The translations under genes were made by a program, and so were the position numbers. DNA of 13,143 nt. It comes from SIG299 sp045593825. GTDB lineage: Bacteria; Bacillota; Clostridia; Lachnospirales; Lachnospiraceae. Below the pieces are notes generated by a model. It saw only the letters and a list, made by a program, of their open reading frames with translations. It did no database searches and was not told the origin of the DNA. Shown in pieces: positions 6,773-13,143 of this stretch (position 1 is its first letter; each line of letters opens with the position of its first letter). The stretch covers positions 1-13,143 of the forward strand of contig JAZNXI010000035.1 in assembly GCA_045593825.1 (NCBI GenBank), in the 5' to 3' direction.

Positions 6773-6801
6773 TAGACGAAAGAAAATCTGCATTGGTCAC
6801 A
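6773..6801 (-). promoter_or_regulatory. Candidate ECF-type (autoregulatory) promoter of the sigma operon
   Basis: On the minus strand TGTGACC (6795-6801) is separated by 16 bases from CGTCTA (6773-6778). A CGTC-type -10 with a 16-base spacer is characteristic of several ECF promoters, and there is no good TTGACA/TATAAT pair in this 126-base gap. Transcription would start near 6766, about 30 bases before the ATG. Confidence 0.55.
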
Positions 6802-6810
6802 TGTTTTTAT

Positions 6811-6849
6811 AAAAAAATCTGTCACAAATTTAATTATGTGACAGATTTT
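6811..6849 (-). terminator. Rho-independent terminator after the Nudix/membrane-protein operon
   Basis: On the minus strand a perfect 13-bp stem (AAAATCTGTCACA with TGTGACAGATTTT, 10-base loop) occupies 6849-6814 and runs into seven consecutive T residues. It lies 13 bases past the stop codon of the small membrane protein and insulates the sigma operon. The plus-strand reading also has A/T flanks, so it might act in both directions. Confidence 0.9.
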
Positions 6850-6862
6850 AAGTCAAATAACA

Positions 6863-7339
6863 TTATTTCTTATTCTCCTTATACCACCGGAGCAACGACG
6901 GACAATCTACTGTAAACGAAGTACCCCAGTAAATCTCGCCCTCCGGGGAAATATGGTAAATGGACTTGGATGCATCCTTAAAGACAGCCATAATCCAATC
7001 ATAAGTAAGAATTTCATCCACCTTTGCAGGGTCATCAATTTCCTTAAAATTATCACAGGTCATATCATCAAACAGATAGTCCGGTGTCTCATAGAAATAT
7101 TCCCATGGACCATCCTCGCCGTTGGAAGAAATACCGATATATATTATTTTATCCGCATCATTAATATGGGCATATTCCTGGTTATAGGCCTTTTTTAACT
7201 GTCTCAGATGATACCATTCAGATGTTTTTACTGTTTTGATAACATAAAGTGAGCCAAAAGAGAGAAAAAACAAGCCAATCAGTATTACGACTATCCATTT
7301 AATTATAACACTTTTATCCTGTATTTGAATCTTACACAT
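6863..7339 (-). CDS. Unrecognised single-pass membrane protein
   Basis: I do not recognise a family. The 158-residue product has a short charged N-terminus, one strong membrane helix (about residues 12-34, VIIKWIVVILIGLFFLSFG), then a 120-residue acidic and aromatic-rich soluble part, probably outside the cell because basic residues (K4, K9, K14) precede the helix. The soluble part contains beta-type segments (ADKIIYIGISSNG, KSIYHISPEGEIYWGTSF) and Cys95 and Cys146. GGGAG seven bases upstream of the ATG supports translation. It lies 21 bases after the Nudix gene and directly before a strong terminator, so it is the last gene of that operon. A folded extracytoplasmic domain is a guess from residue composition. 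Confidence 0.78.
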   Translation of the reverse strand: MCKIQIQDKSVIIKWIVVILIGLFFLSFGSLYVIKTVKTSEWYHLRQLKKAYNQEYAHINDADKIIYIGISSNGEDGPWEYFYETPDYLFDDMTCDNFKEIDDPAKVDEILTYDWIMAVFKDASKSIYHISPEGEIYWGTSFTVDCPSLLRWYKENKK

Positions 7340-7360
7340 ACTAATTCTCCCATCAAAAAA

Positions 7361-7900
7361 CTATTTTCTGTTGATATACTTTTCTTTATATGCTAAAATC
7401 GCCGCAATTGTCTTGGAATCGGAAATTTCTCCGGACAAAATCATGTCAATTAAGTCTTCCAAATCGTACTTTTGAACCTCCAGAAACTCATCCTCATCCA
7501 GATTCTGCTTCGTTGGAACCAGGTCTGTAGCGCAGTAAATTTCGATGTATTCGTCGCAATAAGCAAAGGCAGAATAAAACTTAAGTAACAGCTCAATGTT
7601 CTGACACTTATAACCGATTTCCTCCTCACACTCTCTGGCAGCAGCGGTTTTACGGTCTTCACCCGGATTTAAACAGCCTGCCGGAATCTCCAGCGACATT
7701 TTATCGCAGCCGGAACGGTACTGGCTTACCATATAAATTTTTCCGTCTTTATCCACCGGAACCACCGCGGCTGCACCGTTGTGATGCAGGTAGTCCCACT
7801 TCATAATGTGTCCTTCCGGTGTCTGCATGGTATCCTCATAAAAATCAAGGATTTTACCTTTATATTTTAATTCTCTGCCGATTCGTTTAATTTGGTCCAT
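7361..7900 (-). CDS. Nudix hydrolase, ADP-ribose pyrophosphatase type
   Basis: The 179-residue protein holds a complete Nudix box at residues 75-97, GX5EX7REUXEEXGU, with Glu81, Arg89-Glu90 and the metal-binding Glu93-Glu94. The preceding EIPAG (71-75) and the fold from about 40 to 175 match the ADP-ribose pyrophosphatase (NudF) branch, which cleaves ADP-ribose to AMP and ribose-5-phosphate in the cytosol with Mg2+. The family fit is firm. The substrate is inferred, because NUDIX specificity is only partly readable from sequence. The ribosome site is weak (AGAGAGA). It begins 16 bases after proC and is followed 21 bases later by a small membrane protein. proC and a Nudix gene are frequent neighbours in Clostridia, in my recollection. 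Confidence 0.9.
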   Translation of the reverse strand: MDQIKRIGRELKYKGKILDFYEDTMQTPEGHIMKWDYLHHNGAAAVVPVDKDGKIYMVSQYRSGCDKMSLEIPAGCLNPGEDRKTAAARECEEEIGYKCQNIELLLKFYSAFAYCDEYIEIYCATDLVPTKQNLDEDEFLEVQKYDLEDLIDMILSGEISDSKTIAAILAYKEKYINRK

Positions 7901-7916
7901 AATAATCTCTCTTTCT

Positions 7917-8717
7917 TTATTTCTTCAACCCGGTAGCCTTTTCATAGCAAGCATCACAGGCCTTAATTACAGCATTTCTAAATCCGGCTTCTTCTAACGC
8001 AGATACAGCCACAATGGTAGTTCCGCCAGGAGAACATACATTATCCTTTAATTTACCCGGATGTTCACCTGTTTCCAGAAGCATTTTTGCAGAGCCTATT
8101 ACAGTCTGGGCTACCATTTCATAAGCCGTCGCACGTGGAATTCCGAATTTTACTGCGCCGTCTGCAAGGGCTTCCATAAAAATATAGACGAAGGCCGGAG
8201 AACTTCCGTTGGCCACCACTGCCGCATCCATTAAACGCTCCGGAAGCTCTACCATTTTACCAACGGTTTCAAATAAATCCTGTACTAATTTCTTTTCTAC
8301 AGCTGTAAAATCATCACTACCAAAGCAAACTGCTGTCATACCTTCGCCAACCATGGCAGGTGTATTTGGCATGGTGCGGACAATCTTCGTTTTACCGCCG
8401 GTTTCCTGGCTTAAATACTCTACGGTTACGCCCGGAGCAAGAGAAATAATAACCTGTCCATCAAAGGTATTTGCCTTAATTACAGGAAGCACCTCTCCAA
8501 AGGACTGAGGCTTTACTGCCAAAAGCACACATTCACTGGTTTGTACTAATTTTTCCAGGGATTCCGCTTGTTCTACTCCTGTAGTTTCATGTGCGCGCTT
8601 ATTACTAAACTCGTCCGCGCAAAAGAATGTCAGCTGTTCTGCGCCTAATAACTTTGTTGCACCCATAAGTAATGGTAATCCCATATTTCCTGCACCGATA
8701 AAACCTATTTTTTTCAT
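7917..8717 (-). CDS. proC: Pyrroline-5-carboxylate reductase
   Basis: ProC reduces 1-pyrroline-5-carboxylate to L-proline with NAD(P)H, the last step of proline synthesis. The 266-residue protein has the N-terminal Rossmann motif GFIGAGNMG (5-13), VKP (68-70), the conserved MPNTPAMVGEGMT (116-128), NGSSPAFVYIFMEALADGAVKFG (170-192) and the signature SPGGTTIVAVSALEEAGFRNAV (229-250). Length is standard. The ATG has AGGAG ten bases upstream. It lies 31 bases after the methyltransferase gene and 16 bases before the Nudix gene. The proA end at the right edge of the window shows the proline pathway genes are near each other but separated by four genes and at least two terminators, so they are not one operon. 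Confidence 0.96.
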   Translation of the reverse strand: MKKIGFIGAGNMGLPLLMGATKLLGAEQLTFFCADEFSNKRAHETTGVEQAESLEKLVQTSECVLLAVKPQSFGEVLPVIKANTFDGQVIISLAPGVTVEYLSQETGGKTKIVRTMPNTPAMVGEGMTAVCFGSDDFTAVEKKLVQDLFETVGKMVELPERLMDAAVVANGSSPAFVYIFMEALADGAVKFGIPRATAYEMVAQTVIGSAKMLLETGEHPGKLKDNVCSPGGTTIVAVSALEEAGFRNAVIKACDACYEKATGLKK

Positions 8718-8748
8718 AAAAATTATTCTCCTTTTTCTATGTTTGTAT

Positions 8749-9447
8749 TTATTTTTTCTTTATCGTTATATGATGAAAAAACGCAATCTGTTTATATTCT
8801 TCGATATTTTCCACCCGATGCTCCATCTGAAGCATTTTCTCCTGCCAATCGACGTCCTTATGACACTCCTGATTTTGCTGTAAATCCCAGAACGTACGCA
8901 TACCTAATGTTTTAGAAATTTTTAATGCAGGGCACCATTTCTCAATATCGGTATCCTCATAGTAATGAATGGCACCATACTGTCCGGATTCTCCTGCTTT
9001 GCCATCGAGCAATGCATTGGCATGTTCAAAATTATTTAATAACACTACCATCTGCATGACGCGTCCGGGACGATTATGTTTTACAAGAGAAATAAAACCA
9101 TCCGGTTTTAAAGTACGTGCAAATTCAGACAAAATATCTTCTCTGTCTAAGGCGTATTCCAGTACATTATGGCAAATAATTATGTCAAAGCATTCTGATG
9201 GCAATTCCTTTAGCTTATCAGTACTACCGGTAAGCTGTTCATAGGAATTATCCTGCCAGCGGGCATTTACTGCTTCCTCTGAAGGTTCTATGGCAATCAC
9301 CGAATTCTTTTGGGCATAGTGATTTGCCGTAATACCTGACCCGCTACCAAAATCCAGAATGCGTTTATTCTCAATTTCACCAAGTTGCTTCCATACCATG
9401 TACTTCATTAGTGCATCCCATGGTGGCAAAGACTTTAAGGTTTGCAT
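8749..9447 (-). CDS. Class I SAM-dependent methyltransferase, CmoM/SmtA-like
   Basis: The 232-residue protein has a class I methyltransferase core: motif I DFGSGSG (32-38), acidic Glu54 ending beta 2, then FDIIICHNVLEYALDREDIL (87-106) and LKPDGFISLVKHN (113-125). From memory, its order of blocks resembles E. coli CmoM: MVWKQL before motif I, HNVLEY against HAVLEW, GMRTFWDL against GVRVFHDYL, and a C-terminal stretch with METHYL-family spacing ending in FHHITIKKK. CmoM methylates cmo5U at tRNA position 34, and Gram-positive bacteria have functional counterparts, so a tRNA substrate is plausible but inferred. The start overlaps the preceding gene by 13 bases, with its GGGAG site (9455-9459) inside that gene. 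An alternative is a small-molecule methyltransferase. Confidence 0.82.
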   Translation of the reverse strand: MQTLKSLPPWDALMKYMVWKQLGEIENKRILDFGSGSGITANHYAQKNSVIAIEPSEEAVNARWQDNSYEQLTGSTDKLKELPSECFDIIICHNVLEYALDREDILSEFARTLKPDGFISLVKHNRPGRVMQMVVLLNNFEHANALLDGKAGESGQYGAIHYYEDTDIEKWCPALKISKTLGMRTFWDLQQNQECHKDVDWQEKMLQMEHRVENIEEYKQIAFFHHITIKKK

Positions 9448-9680
9448 ATCTTATCTCCCTTAAATTTTTCTTTCTTTCCAATAAAGGATAACAGAAACAA
9501 TAAAACCATTATTATAAGATAAATATTATAAACTATATGTAATACATCTCCATCAACACGGAAAGAACCGATATAAAAGACACGTCCTAAGGTTGGGCAA
9601 GATACTGCAATAATAACAAACACAACTGCAGCAACAAACATTAGTAAACTGATGAGTCTTAGTACAACTTTTCTATTCAT
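9435..9680 (-). CDS. Small two-helix membrane protein
   Basis: The 81-residue product has two hydrophobic helices, about residues 6-27 (VLRLISLLMFVAAVVFVIIAV) and 47-67 (LHIVYNIYLIIMVLLFLLSFI). A 20-residue loop with SCPTLGRVFYIGSFRVDG joins them, and a basic tail (GKKEKFKGDKICKP) follows. Both termini are predicted to be cytosolic. I know no named family. Support for a real gene: AAAGGAG seven bases before the ATG, two tandem promoter candidates upstream, and a 13-base overlap with the methyltransferase gene, which uses a ribosome site inside this one. A structural, helper or stress-related membrane role cannot be separated on sequence alone. Confidence 0.8.
   Translation of the reverse strand: MNRKVVLRLISLLMFVAAVVFVIIAVSCPTLGRVFYIGSFRVDGDVLHIVYNIYLIIMVLLFLLSFIGKKEKFKGDKICKP
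9455..9459 (-). promoter_or_regulatory. Methyltransferase ribosome site inside the preceding gene
   Basis: GGGAG lies seven bases before the methyltransferase ATG (9447) and within the last codons of the small membrane protein. The overlap means ribosomes translating the small protein could free or feed this site. Confidence 0.7.
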
Positions 9681-9728
9681 AATAGTTCTCCTTTCTTTAC
9701 CGCATTAACGCAACAATATCATTAATAC

Positions 9729-9757
9729 ATCTTACCACAATTAGATTTGAAATACAA
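9729..9757 (-). promoter_or_regulatory. Second promoter candidate (extended -10) for the small membrane protein operon
   Basis: Minus-strand TTGTAT (9752-9757), 17-base spacer, and TAAGAT (9729-9734) preceded by TGG, giving an extended -10 TGnTAAGAT. The -35 matches poorly (TTG only), so confidence is moderate. It would start about 40 bases before the ATG at 9680. Confidence 0.45.
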
Positions 9758-9785
9758 CTAAAAAGGCCCTACTTTTTTACAGCGC

Positions 9786-9814
9786 ATTATATAATAAAAT
9801 TATCTTGAAAACAA
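9786..9814 (-). promoter_or_regulatory. First promoter candidate for the small membrane protein operon
   Basis: A perfect TATAAT (9786-9791, minus strand) stands 17 bases from TTGTTT (9809-9814). The -35 half lies in the T tract of the rny terminator, so the two elements are packed together. It would give a leader of about 100 bases. Confidence 0.5.
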
Positions 9815-9853
9815 AAAAAACAGAAAAGCCTGTATTTCTACAAACTTTTCTGT
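9813..9853 (-). terminator. Rho-independent terminator after rny
   Basis: On the minus strand 9853-9820 folds into a 15-bp stem (including two G-U pairs) closed by a GAAA tetraloop, with outer arms ACAGAAAAG and CTTTTCTGT. A T run (9813-9819, continuing from the last T of the stem) follows. It begins 13 bases past the rny stop codon. It is one of the two strongest terminators in the window. Confidence 0.93.
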
Positions 9854-9866
9854 ATTTTTCATGTAC

Positions 9867-11420
9867 TTACTTTGCGTAGTCAATTGCTCTTGACTCACGG
9901 ATAACATTGATTTTAATCTGACCCGGATATTCTAACTCCGCTTCAATCTTCTTTGACAATTCTCTTGCAAGTAATACCATGTCGTCGTCAGATACATGTT
10001 CCGGTACAACCATAACACGTACTTCGCGGCCAGCCTGGATAGCAAAGGACTTGTCCACTCCTTTAAAGCTGTTGGTAATATCTTCTAACTGTTTCAGTCG
10101 GTTTGTGTAAGCTTCCAGTGTTTCTCTTCTTGCACCTGGACGTGCAGCAGAAATGGTGTCTGCGGCCTGAACAATACAAGCAATTAAAGACTGGAATTCC
10201 ACGTCACCATGATGTGCCTCTACGGCATTGATAACGATGGCAGATTCCTTATACTTACGGCATAAATCCACACCGATCTGAACATGGGTTCCTTCCATTT
10301 CACGGTCTATCGATTTTCCGATGTCATGTAATAAACCTGCACGCTTTGCAAGTCTTACATCCACCCCAATCTCAGCAGCTAATAAACCGGAAAGAATGGC
10401 AACTTCCACAGAATGACGCAATGCATTCTGTCCATAGCTCGTACGGTACTTCATTCTACCAAGAAGCTTAATGAGTTCCGGATGAATTCCGTGAACGCCA
10501 ACCTCAAGGGCAGCAGATTCACCTTCTTCACGGATCATGGTTTCCACTTCTTTCTGAGCCTTTTCCACCATTTCTTCAATTCTGGCTGGATGAATTCGAC
10601 CGTCTACAATTAACTTTTCAAGTGCAATACGTGCAACGTCACGACGGATTGGGTCGAAACCGGAAAGAACTACTGCTTCCGGAGTATCGTCGATAATTAA
10701 TTCAACACCTGTAAGTGTTTCAAGAGTACGAATGTTACGTCCTTCTCTACCGATGATTCTACCCTTCATTTCGTCGTTTGGAAGCTGTACTACGGAAATT
10801 GTAGATTCAGCCACATGATCTGCGGCACAACGCTGGATAGCAGCGACAACGTATTCCTTTGCCTTCTTATCTGCTTCTTCCTTTGCTGCGTTTTCCAGTT
10901 CTTTGATAAGAACTGCAGTTTCATGCTTTACTTCATCTTCCACAGACTTAATAAGATATTCCTTTGCTTGTTCGGAGGTTAAACCCGAGATTTTCTCAAG
11001 TTCCTGCAGCTGATGCTGACGAGCATTCTCTACTTCACCACGTAAGCGGTCAAGTTCAGCTTCCTTTGCAGTCATCTTGGCTTCCCGTTTTTCCAATGTT
11101 TCCGCTTTTTTGTCGATTGCTTCTTCCTTGGAAAGGACTCTCTTTTCGTAGCGCTGGTTTTCAGCTCTGCGTTCCTTAGATTCTCTCTCCAGCTCATTCT
11201 TAGTCTTAATAGACTCTTCCTTCGCCTCAAGCAATGCTTCACGCTTTTTGGTTTCTGCTGTCTTTAATGCGTCGTCGATGATTTCTCTTGCCTTAACCTC
11301 TGCAGTACCAACCTTTGCTTCGTAAACCTTTTTACGATAAGCAATGGCTGCAAACCAGGCAATAACACCAACCACTAAAGCAGCGACCACAGCGATAACA
11401 ATCGCAATAATCGGATCCAT
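9867..11420 (-). CDS. rny: Ribonuclease Y
   Basis: RNase Y is the membrane-bound endoribonuclease that starts bulk mRNA decay in Gram-positive bacteria. The 517-residue protein has the full layout: N-terminal membrane helix (about 4-27); a long charged coiled coil (about 33-195); a KH domain (about 208-270) with the GRIIGREGRNI loop; and an HD domain (about 335-430) with His336, His365-Asp366 (LLHDIGKS) and Asp421. Length matches the family. AAGGAGG, ten bases before the ATG, is followed at once by CTCCT, so the ribosome site may be hidden in a small hairpin. It has its own consensus promoter 70-100 bases upstream and ends at a strong terminator, so it can be transcribed alone as well as by read-through from miaB. 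Confidence 0.97.
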   Translation of the reverse strand: MDPIIAIVIAVVAALVVGVIAWFAAIAYRKKVYEAKVGTAEVKAREIIDDALKTAETKKREALLEAKEESIKTKNELERESKERRAENQRYEKRVLSKEEAIDKKAETLEKREAKMTAKEAELDRLRGEVENARQHQLQELEKISGLTSEQAKEYLIKSVEDEVKHETAVLIKELENAAKEEADKKAKEYVVAAIQRCAADHVAESTISVVQLPNDEMKGRIIGREGRNIRTLETLTGVELIIDDTPEAVVLSGFDPIRRDVARIALEKLIVDGRIHPARIEEMVEKAQKEVETMIREEGESAALEVGVHGIHPELIKLLGRMKYRTSYGQNALRHSVEVAILSGLLAAEIGVDVRLAKRAGLLHDIGKSIDREMEGTHVQIGVDLCRKYKESAIVINAVEAHHGDVEFQSLIACIVQAADTISAARPGARRETLEAYTNRLKQLEDITNSFKGVDKSFAIQAGREVRVMVVPEHVSDDDMVLLARELSKKIEAELEYPGQIKINVIRESRAIDYAK

Positions 11421-11423
11421 GAC

Positions 11424-11437
11424 AGGAGTACCTCCTT
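11424..11437 (-). promoter_or_regulatory. rny ribosome site with adjoining complementary arm
   Basis: The Shine-Dalgarno AAGGAGG (11431-11437) overlaps a perfect inverted repeat AGGAG-GTA-CTCCT (11436-11424). A 5-bp stem with a three-base loop would mask the ribosome site just before the ATG at 11420. The stem is short, so masking would be partial. Confidence 0.5.
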
Positions 11438-11493
11438 ATTCAATTTTTGCCGTATTAATACAATTATCCCAATTCTAAAAATACAACATATAA

Positions 11494-11522
11494 ATTTTAT
11501 ACTTTTTTTAGTAGTCTGTCAA
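11494..11522 (-). promoter_or_regulatory. Sigma-A-type promoter for rny
   Basis: Minus-strand TTGACA (11517-11522, perfect), a 17-base spacer and TAAAAT (11494-11499, one mismatch). Transcription would start near 11487, about 66 bases before the rny ATG. It lies in the 134-base gap after miaB, in which I see no terminator. Confidence 0.78.
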
Positions 11523-11554
11523 GTGTTGTTTATACATTTTCTAGTATTTAAGAA

Positions 11555-13000
11555 TTATAAAAGTTCCCCTATATAGTAGAAACCTTTGCATTCCTTTAAA
11601 TTAACCGGGACTAATTTACCAATTAATTCTTTGCTTCCGGTAAAATGTACCAGTAAATTATTACTGAGTCTTCCGGTTAACATTCCTTCGCCCTGCTCAT
11701 TCTCTTCTTCCACCAAAACTTCCATGGTTTTACCGGTGTAACGGTTTGCACAAGCCTCAGAAGTAATTTTAATTTCCTCCAACAGACGGTTAAAACGGTC
11801 TTTTACTTCTTCTTCCGGCACCTGGTTTTCCATTTTTGCAGCTACCGTTCCGGTTCTTTTAGAGTAAATAAAGGTATACGCGGAATCAAAGCCGGCTTTT
11901 CTAACCACATCAACGGTTTCTAAGAAATCTTCCTCGGTTTCTCCCGGGAATCCCACAATGATATCGGTGGTTAAGGACACCTCCGGCATTGCAGTTTTGA
12001 TTTTATCAACCAATAACAAATAATCTTCCTTGGTATACTTACGGTTCATCTCTTTCAGAACCTTAGTACTGCCGGACTGCATCGGCAAATGCAGATGGGT
12101 ACAAATCTTCTTGGAATTTTTCATTGTCTCGATAAGTTCATCGGACAAATCCTTCGGATGGGAGGTCATAAAGCGGATGCGTTTGATGCCTTCCACTTCA
12201 TCCACCATTTTCAGAAGTTCTGCAAAGGATATAGGATTTTCTAAGGTTTTACCATAGGAATTCACATTCTGGCCAAGAAGCATAATCTCCACGATGCCCT
12301 CGGAGGCAAGCTTCTTTACTTCGGCAATAATATCCTCCGGTTTTCTGCTCCGCTCACGGCCTCTGACATAAGGTACGATACAATAGCTGCAGAAATTGTT
12401 ACAGCCGTACATAATGTTAACACCGGCTTTAAACTTATATTTATGTTCACTCGGTAAATCTTCCACAATCTGTTCGGTGCCTTTCCAGACGTCCACTACC
12501 ATCTTACCCCGAAGAATATCTTCGTATAAAAGTTCTGCTAATTTGAAAATATTATGGGTACCGAAAACAATGTCCACAAAGCGGTAGCTCTTCTTGATTT
12601 TTTCTACCACATGGGCTTCCTGCATCATGCAGCCGCACATAGCAATCTTCATATCCGGATTTTTCTTTTTCATGGTACCGAGATAGCCGATACGCCCGTA
12701 AACCCTTGTATTAGCGTTTTCTCTGACGGTACAGGTGTTGTAAAGAACAAAATCTGCCTTTTCCGTATCGGTTTCCACATAGCCGATGGTTTCTAAAATA
12801 CCGGCCAGCTTTTCGGAATCCTTGGAATTCATCTGACAGCCAAAGGTCTGGATATGATAAGTAAGTTTACGGCCTTTTTCGGCCACCTGTTCTTCCATCC
12901 AACCCTTCAGTAAATCCATAAAATAAAACTGGCGCTCCGGTTCTGTGGTAGGAATCTGTTCTAAGGATACTTCTTTTACTTTCTTTAACCATTCACTCAT
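11555..13000 (-). CDS. miaB: tRNA-2-methylthio-N6-dimethylallyladenosine synthase
   Basis: MiaB is a radical-SAM methylthiotransferase that converts i6A37 to ms2i6A37 in tRNAs reading UNN codons. The 481-residue protein shows the N-terminal MTTase domain with Cys55 (TFGCQMNSKDSE), Cys90 (NTCTVREN) and Cys124 (MCGCMMQE) for the auxiliary 4Fe-4S cluster; the radical-SAM motif Cys200-x3-Cys204-x2-Cys207 (GCNNFCSYCIVPYVRGRERSR region); and a C-terminal TRAM domain (about 418-480). An N-terminal extension of about 45 residues before the first domain is usual for clostridial MiaB. The start has AGGAGA five bases upstream. The site lies directly after the proA hairpin, leaving no room for a promoter between proA and miaB apart from within proA. 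Confidence 0.96.
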   Translation of the reverse strand: MSEWLKKVKEVSLEQIPTTEPERQFYFMDLLKGWMEEQVAEKGRKLTYHIQTFGCQMNSKDSEKLAGILETIGYVETDTEKADFVLYNTCTVRENANTRVYGRIGYLGTMKKKNPDMKIAMCGCMMQEAHVVEKIKKSYRFVDIVFGTHNIFKLAELLYEDILRGKMVVDVWKGTEQIVEDLPSEHKYKFKAGVNIMYGCNNFCSYCIVPYVRGRERSRKPEDIIAEVKKLASEGIVEIMLLGQNVNSYGKTLENPISFAELLKMVDEVEGIKRIRFMTSHPKDLSDELIETMKNSKKICTHLHLPMQSGSTKVLKEMNRKYTKEDYLLLVDKIKTAMPEVSLTTDIIVGFPGETEEDFLETVDVVRKAGFDSAYTFIYSKRTGTVAAKMENQVPEEEVKDRFNRLLEEIKITSEACANRYTGKTMEVLVEEENEQGEGMLTGRLSNNLLVHFTGSKELIGKLVPVNLKECKGFYYIGELL

Positions 13001-13011
13001 AAAAATCTCCT

Positions 13012-13044
13012 AAAAATGGGGCCGATGTACAAACAGCCGGCCCC
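13012..13044 (-). terminator. GC-rich hairpin between proA and miaB
   Basis: On the minus strand GGGGCCG (13044-13038) pairs with CGGCCCC (13024-13018) across a 13-base loop; a short T stretch (ATTTTT) follows. It begins six bases after the proA stop and ends next to the miaB ribosome site. The short, A-interrupted T run suggests a leaky terminator or attenuator. Confidence 0.7.
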
Positions 13045-13050
13045 AAAATG

Positions 13051-13143
13051 TTAACGAATTTGTCCGTTACCAAAAATAATATACTTTGTTGTCGTAAGTT
13101 CTTCTAAACCAAGAGGACCTCTTGCGTGAAGCTTCTGGGTGCT
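13051..13143 (-). CDS. proA: Gamma-glutamyl phosphate reductase (C-terminal 30 residues only)
   Basis: The last 30 codons of a gene that begins beyond the right edge. The residues (ARGPLGLEELTTTKYIIFGN region, ending GQIR) match the conserved C-terminus of ProA, which reduces gamma-glutamyl phosphate to glutamate semialdehyde, the second step of proline synthesis. The frame is open to the edge and ends in TAA at 13051. The catalytic cysteine and the NADP site are outside the window, so identification rests only on this tail, which is however very typical. Its upstream neighbour could be proB. A terminator-like hairpin follows its stop codon. Confidence 0.88.
   Translation of the reverse strand, partial: STQKLHARGPLGLEELTTTKYIIFGNGQIR

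Noticed and set aside
7450..7662. Minus-strand open frame of 70 codons in another frame of the Nudix gene
   Set aside because: Overlaps the Nudix box coding region, which is clearly in the other frame; no sign of frameshifting.
9681..9780. Leader peptide or riboswitch in the leader of the small membrane protein operon
   Set aside because: Only start-stop frames of a few codons without ribosome sites and one 6-bp AAAAAG/CTTTTT hairpin; no conserved riboswitch core recognised.
10964..11179. Plus-strand open frame of 71 codons antisense to rny
   Set aside because: Mirrors the biased codon pattern of the coiled coil, a common source of false antisense frames.
1..13143. Mobile element, prophage, CRISPR or defence island
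   Set aside because: All genes are co-oriented housekeeping genes or a sigma pair; no transposase, integrase, direct-repeat array or target-site duplication was seen.

Overview
The window looks like chromosomal core DNA from a low-GC Gram-positive bacterium, most likely a Clostridia member of the Lachnospiraceae type. The grounds are AT-rich intergenic DNA, AGGAGG-type ribosome sites, Rho-independent terminators, the gene set (rny, scpA/scpB, a DacF-type carboxypeptidase, a Pdp-type phosphorylase) and an ECF sigma/Ig-like anti-sigma pair of a kind I associate with that family. Every gene I can support lies on the minus strand, so transcription runs from position 13143 down to 1. The genus assignment is inference. 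I see no rRNA, tRNA, CRISPR array, insertion sequence or phage gene, and no gene-free stretch longer than about 190 bases.

In transcription order the layout is as follows. (i) The last 30 codons of proA end at a GC-rich hairpin, followed directly by miaB (tRNA methylthiotransferase). (ii) rny (RNase Y) has its own consensus promoter and a strong GAAA-loop terminator. (iii) A five-gene run follows: a small two-helix membrane protein, a CmoM-like methyltransferase overlapping it, proC, a Nudix ADP-ribose pyrophosphatase and an unrecognised one-helix membrane protein, closed by a 13-bp-stem terminator. (iv) An ECF sigma factor and its membrane-anchored partner overlap by ATGA and are preceded by a candidate autoregulated ECF promoter. 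(v) A pyrimidine-nucleoside phosphorylase gene has a consensus promoter set inside nested inverted repeats, and ends at a GAAA-loop terminator. (vi) A DacF-type D-Ala-D-Ala carboxypeptidase follows. (vii) A consensus promoter starts a metallophosphoesterase - scpA - scpB - SNF2/SWIM helicase (N-terminus only) operon.

Functionally the window combines housekeeping modules: proline synthesis (proA, proC), RNA modification and decay (miaB, rny, CmoM-like enzyme), nucleotide clean-up and salvage (Nudix, phosphorylase), wall remodelling (carboxypeptidase, perhaps the phosphoesterase), and chromosome segregation (scpA/scpB). The most distinctive parts are the ECF sigma/Ig-like anti-sigma pair and the nested inverted repeats at the phosphorylase promoter. 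I did not find an obviously new defence or mobile system, and the findings are scored accordingly.
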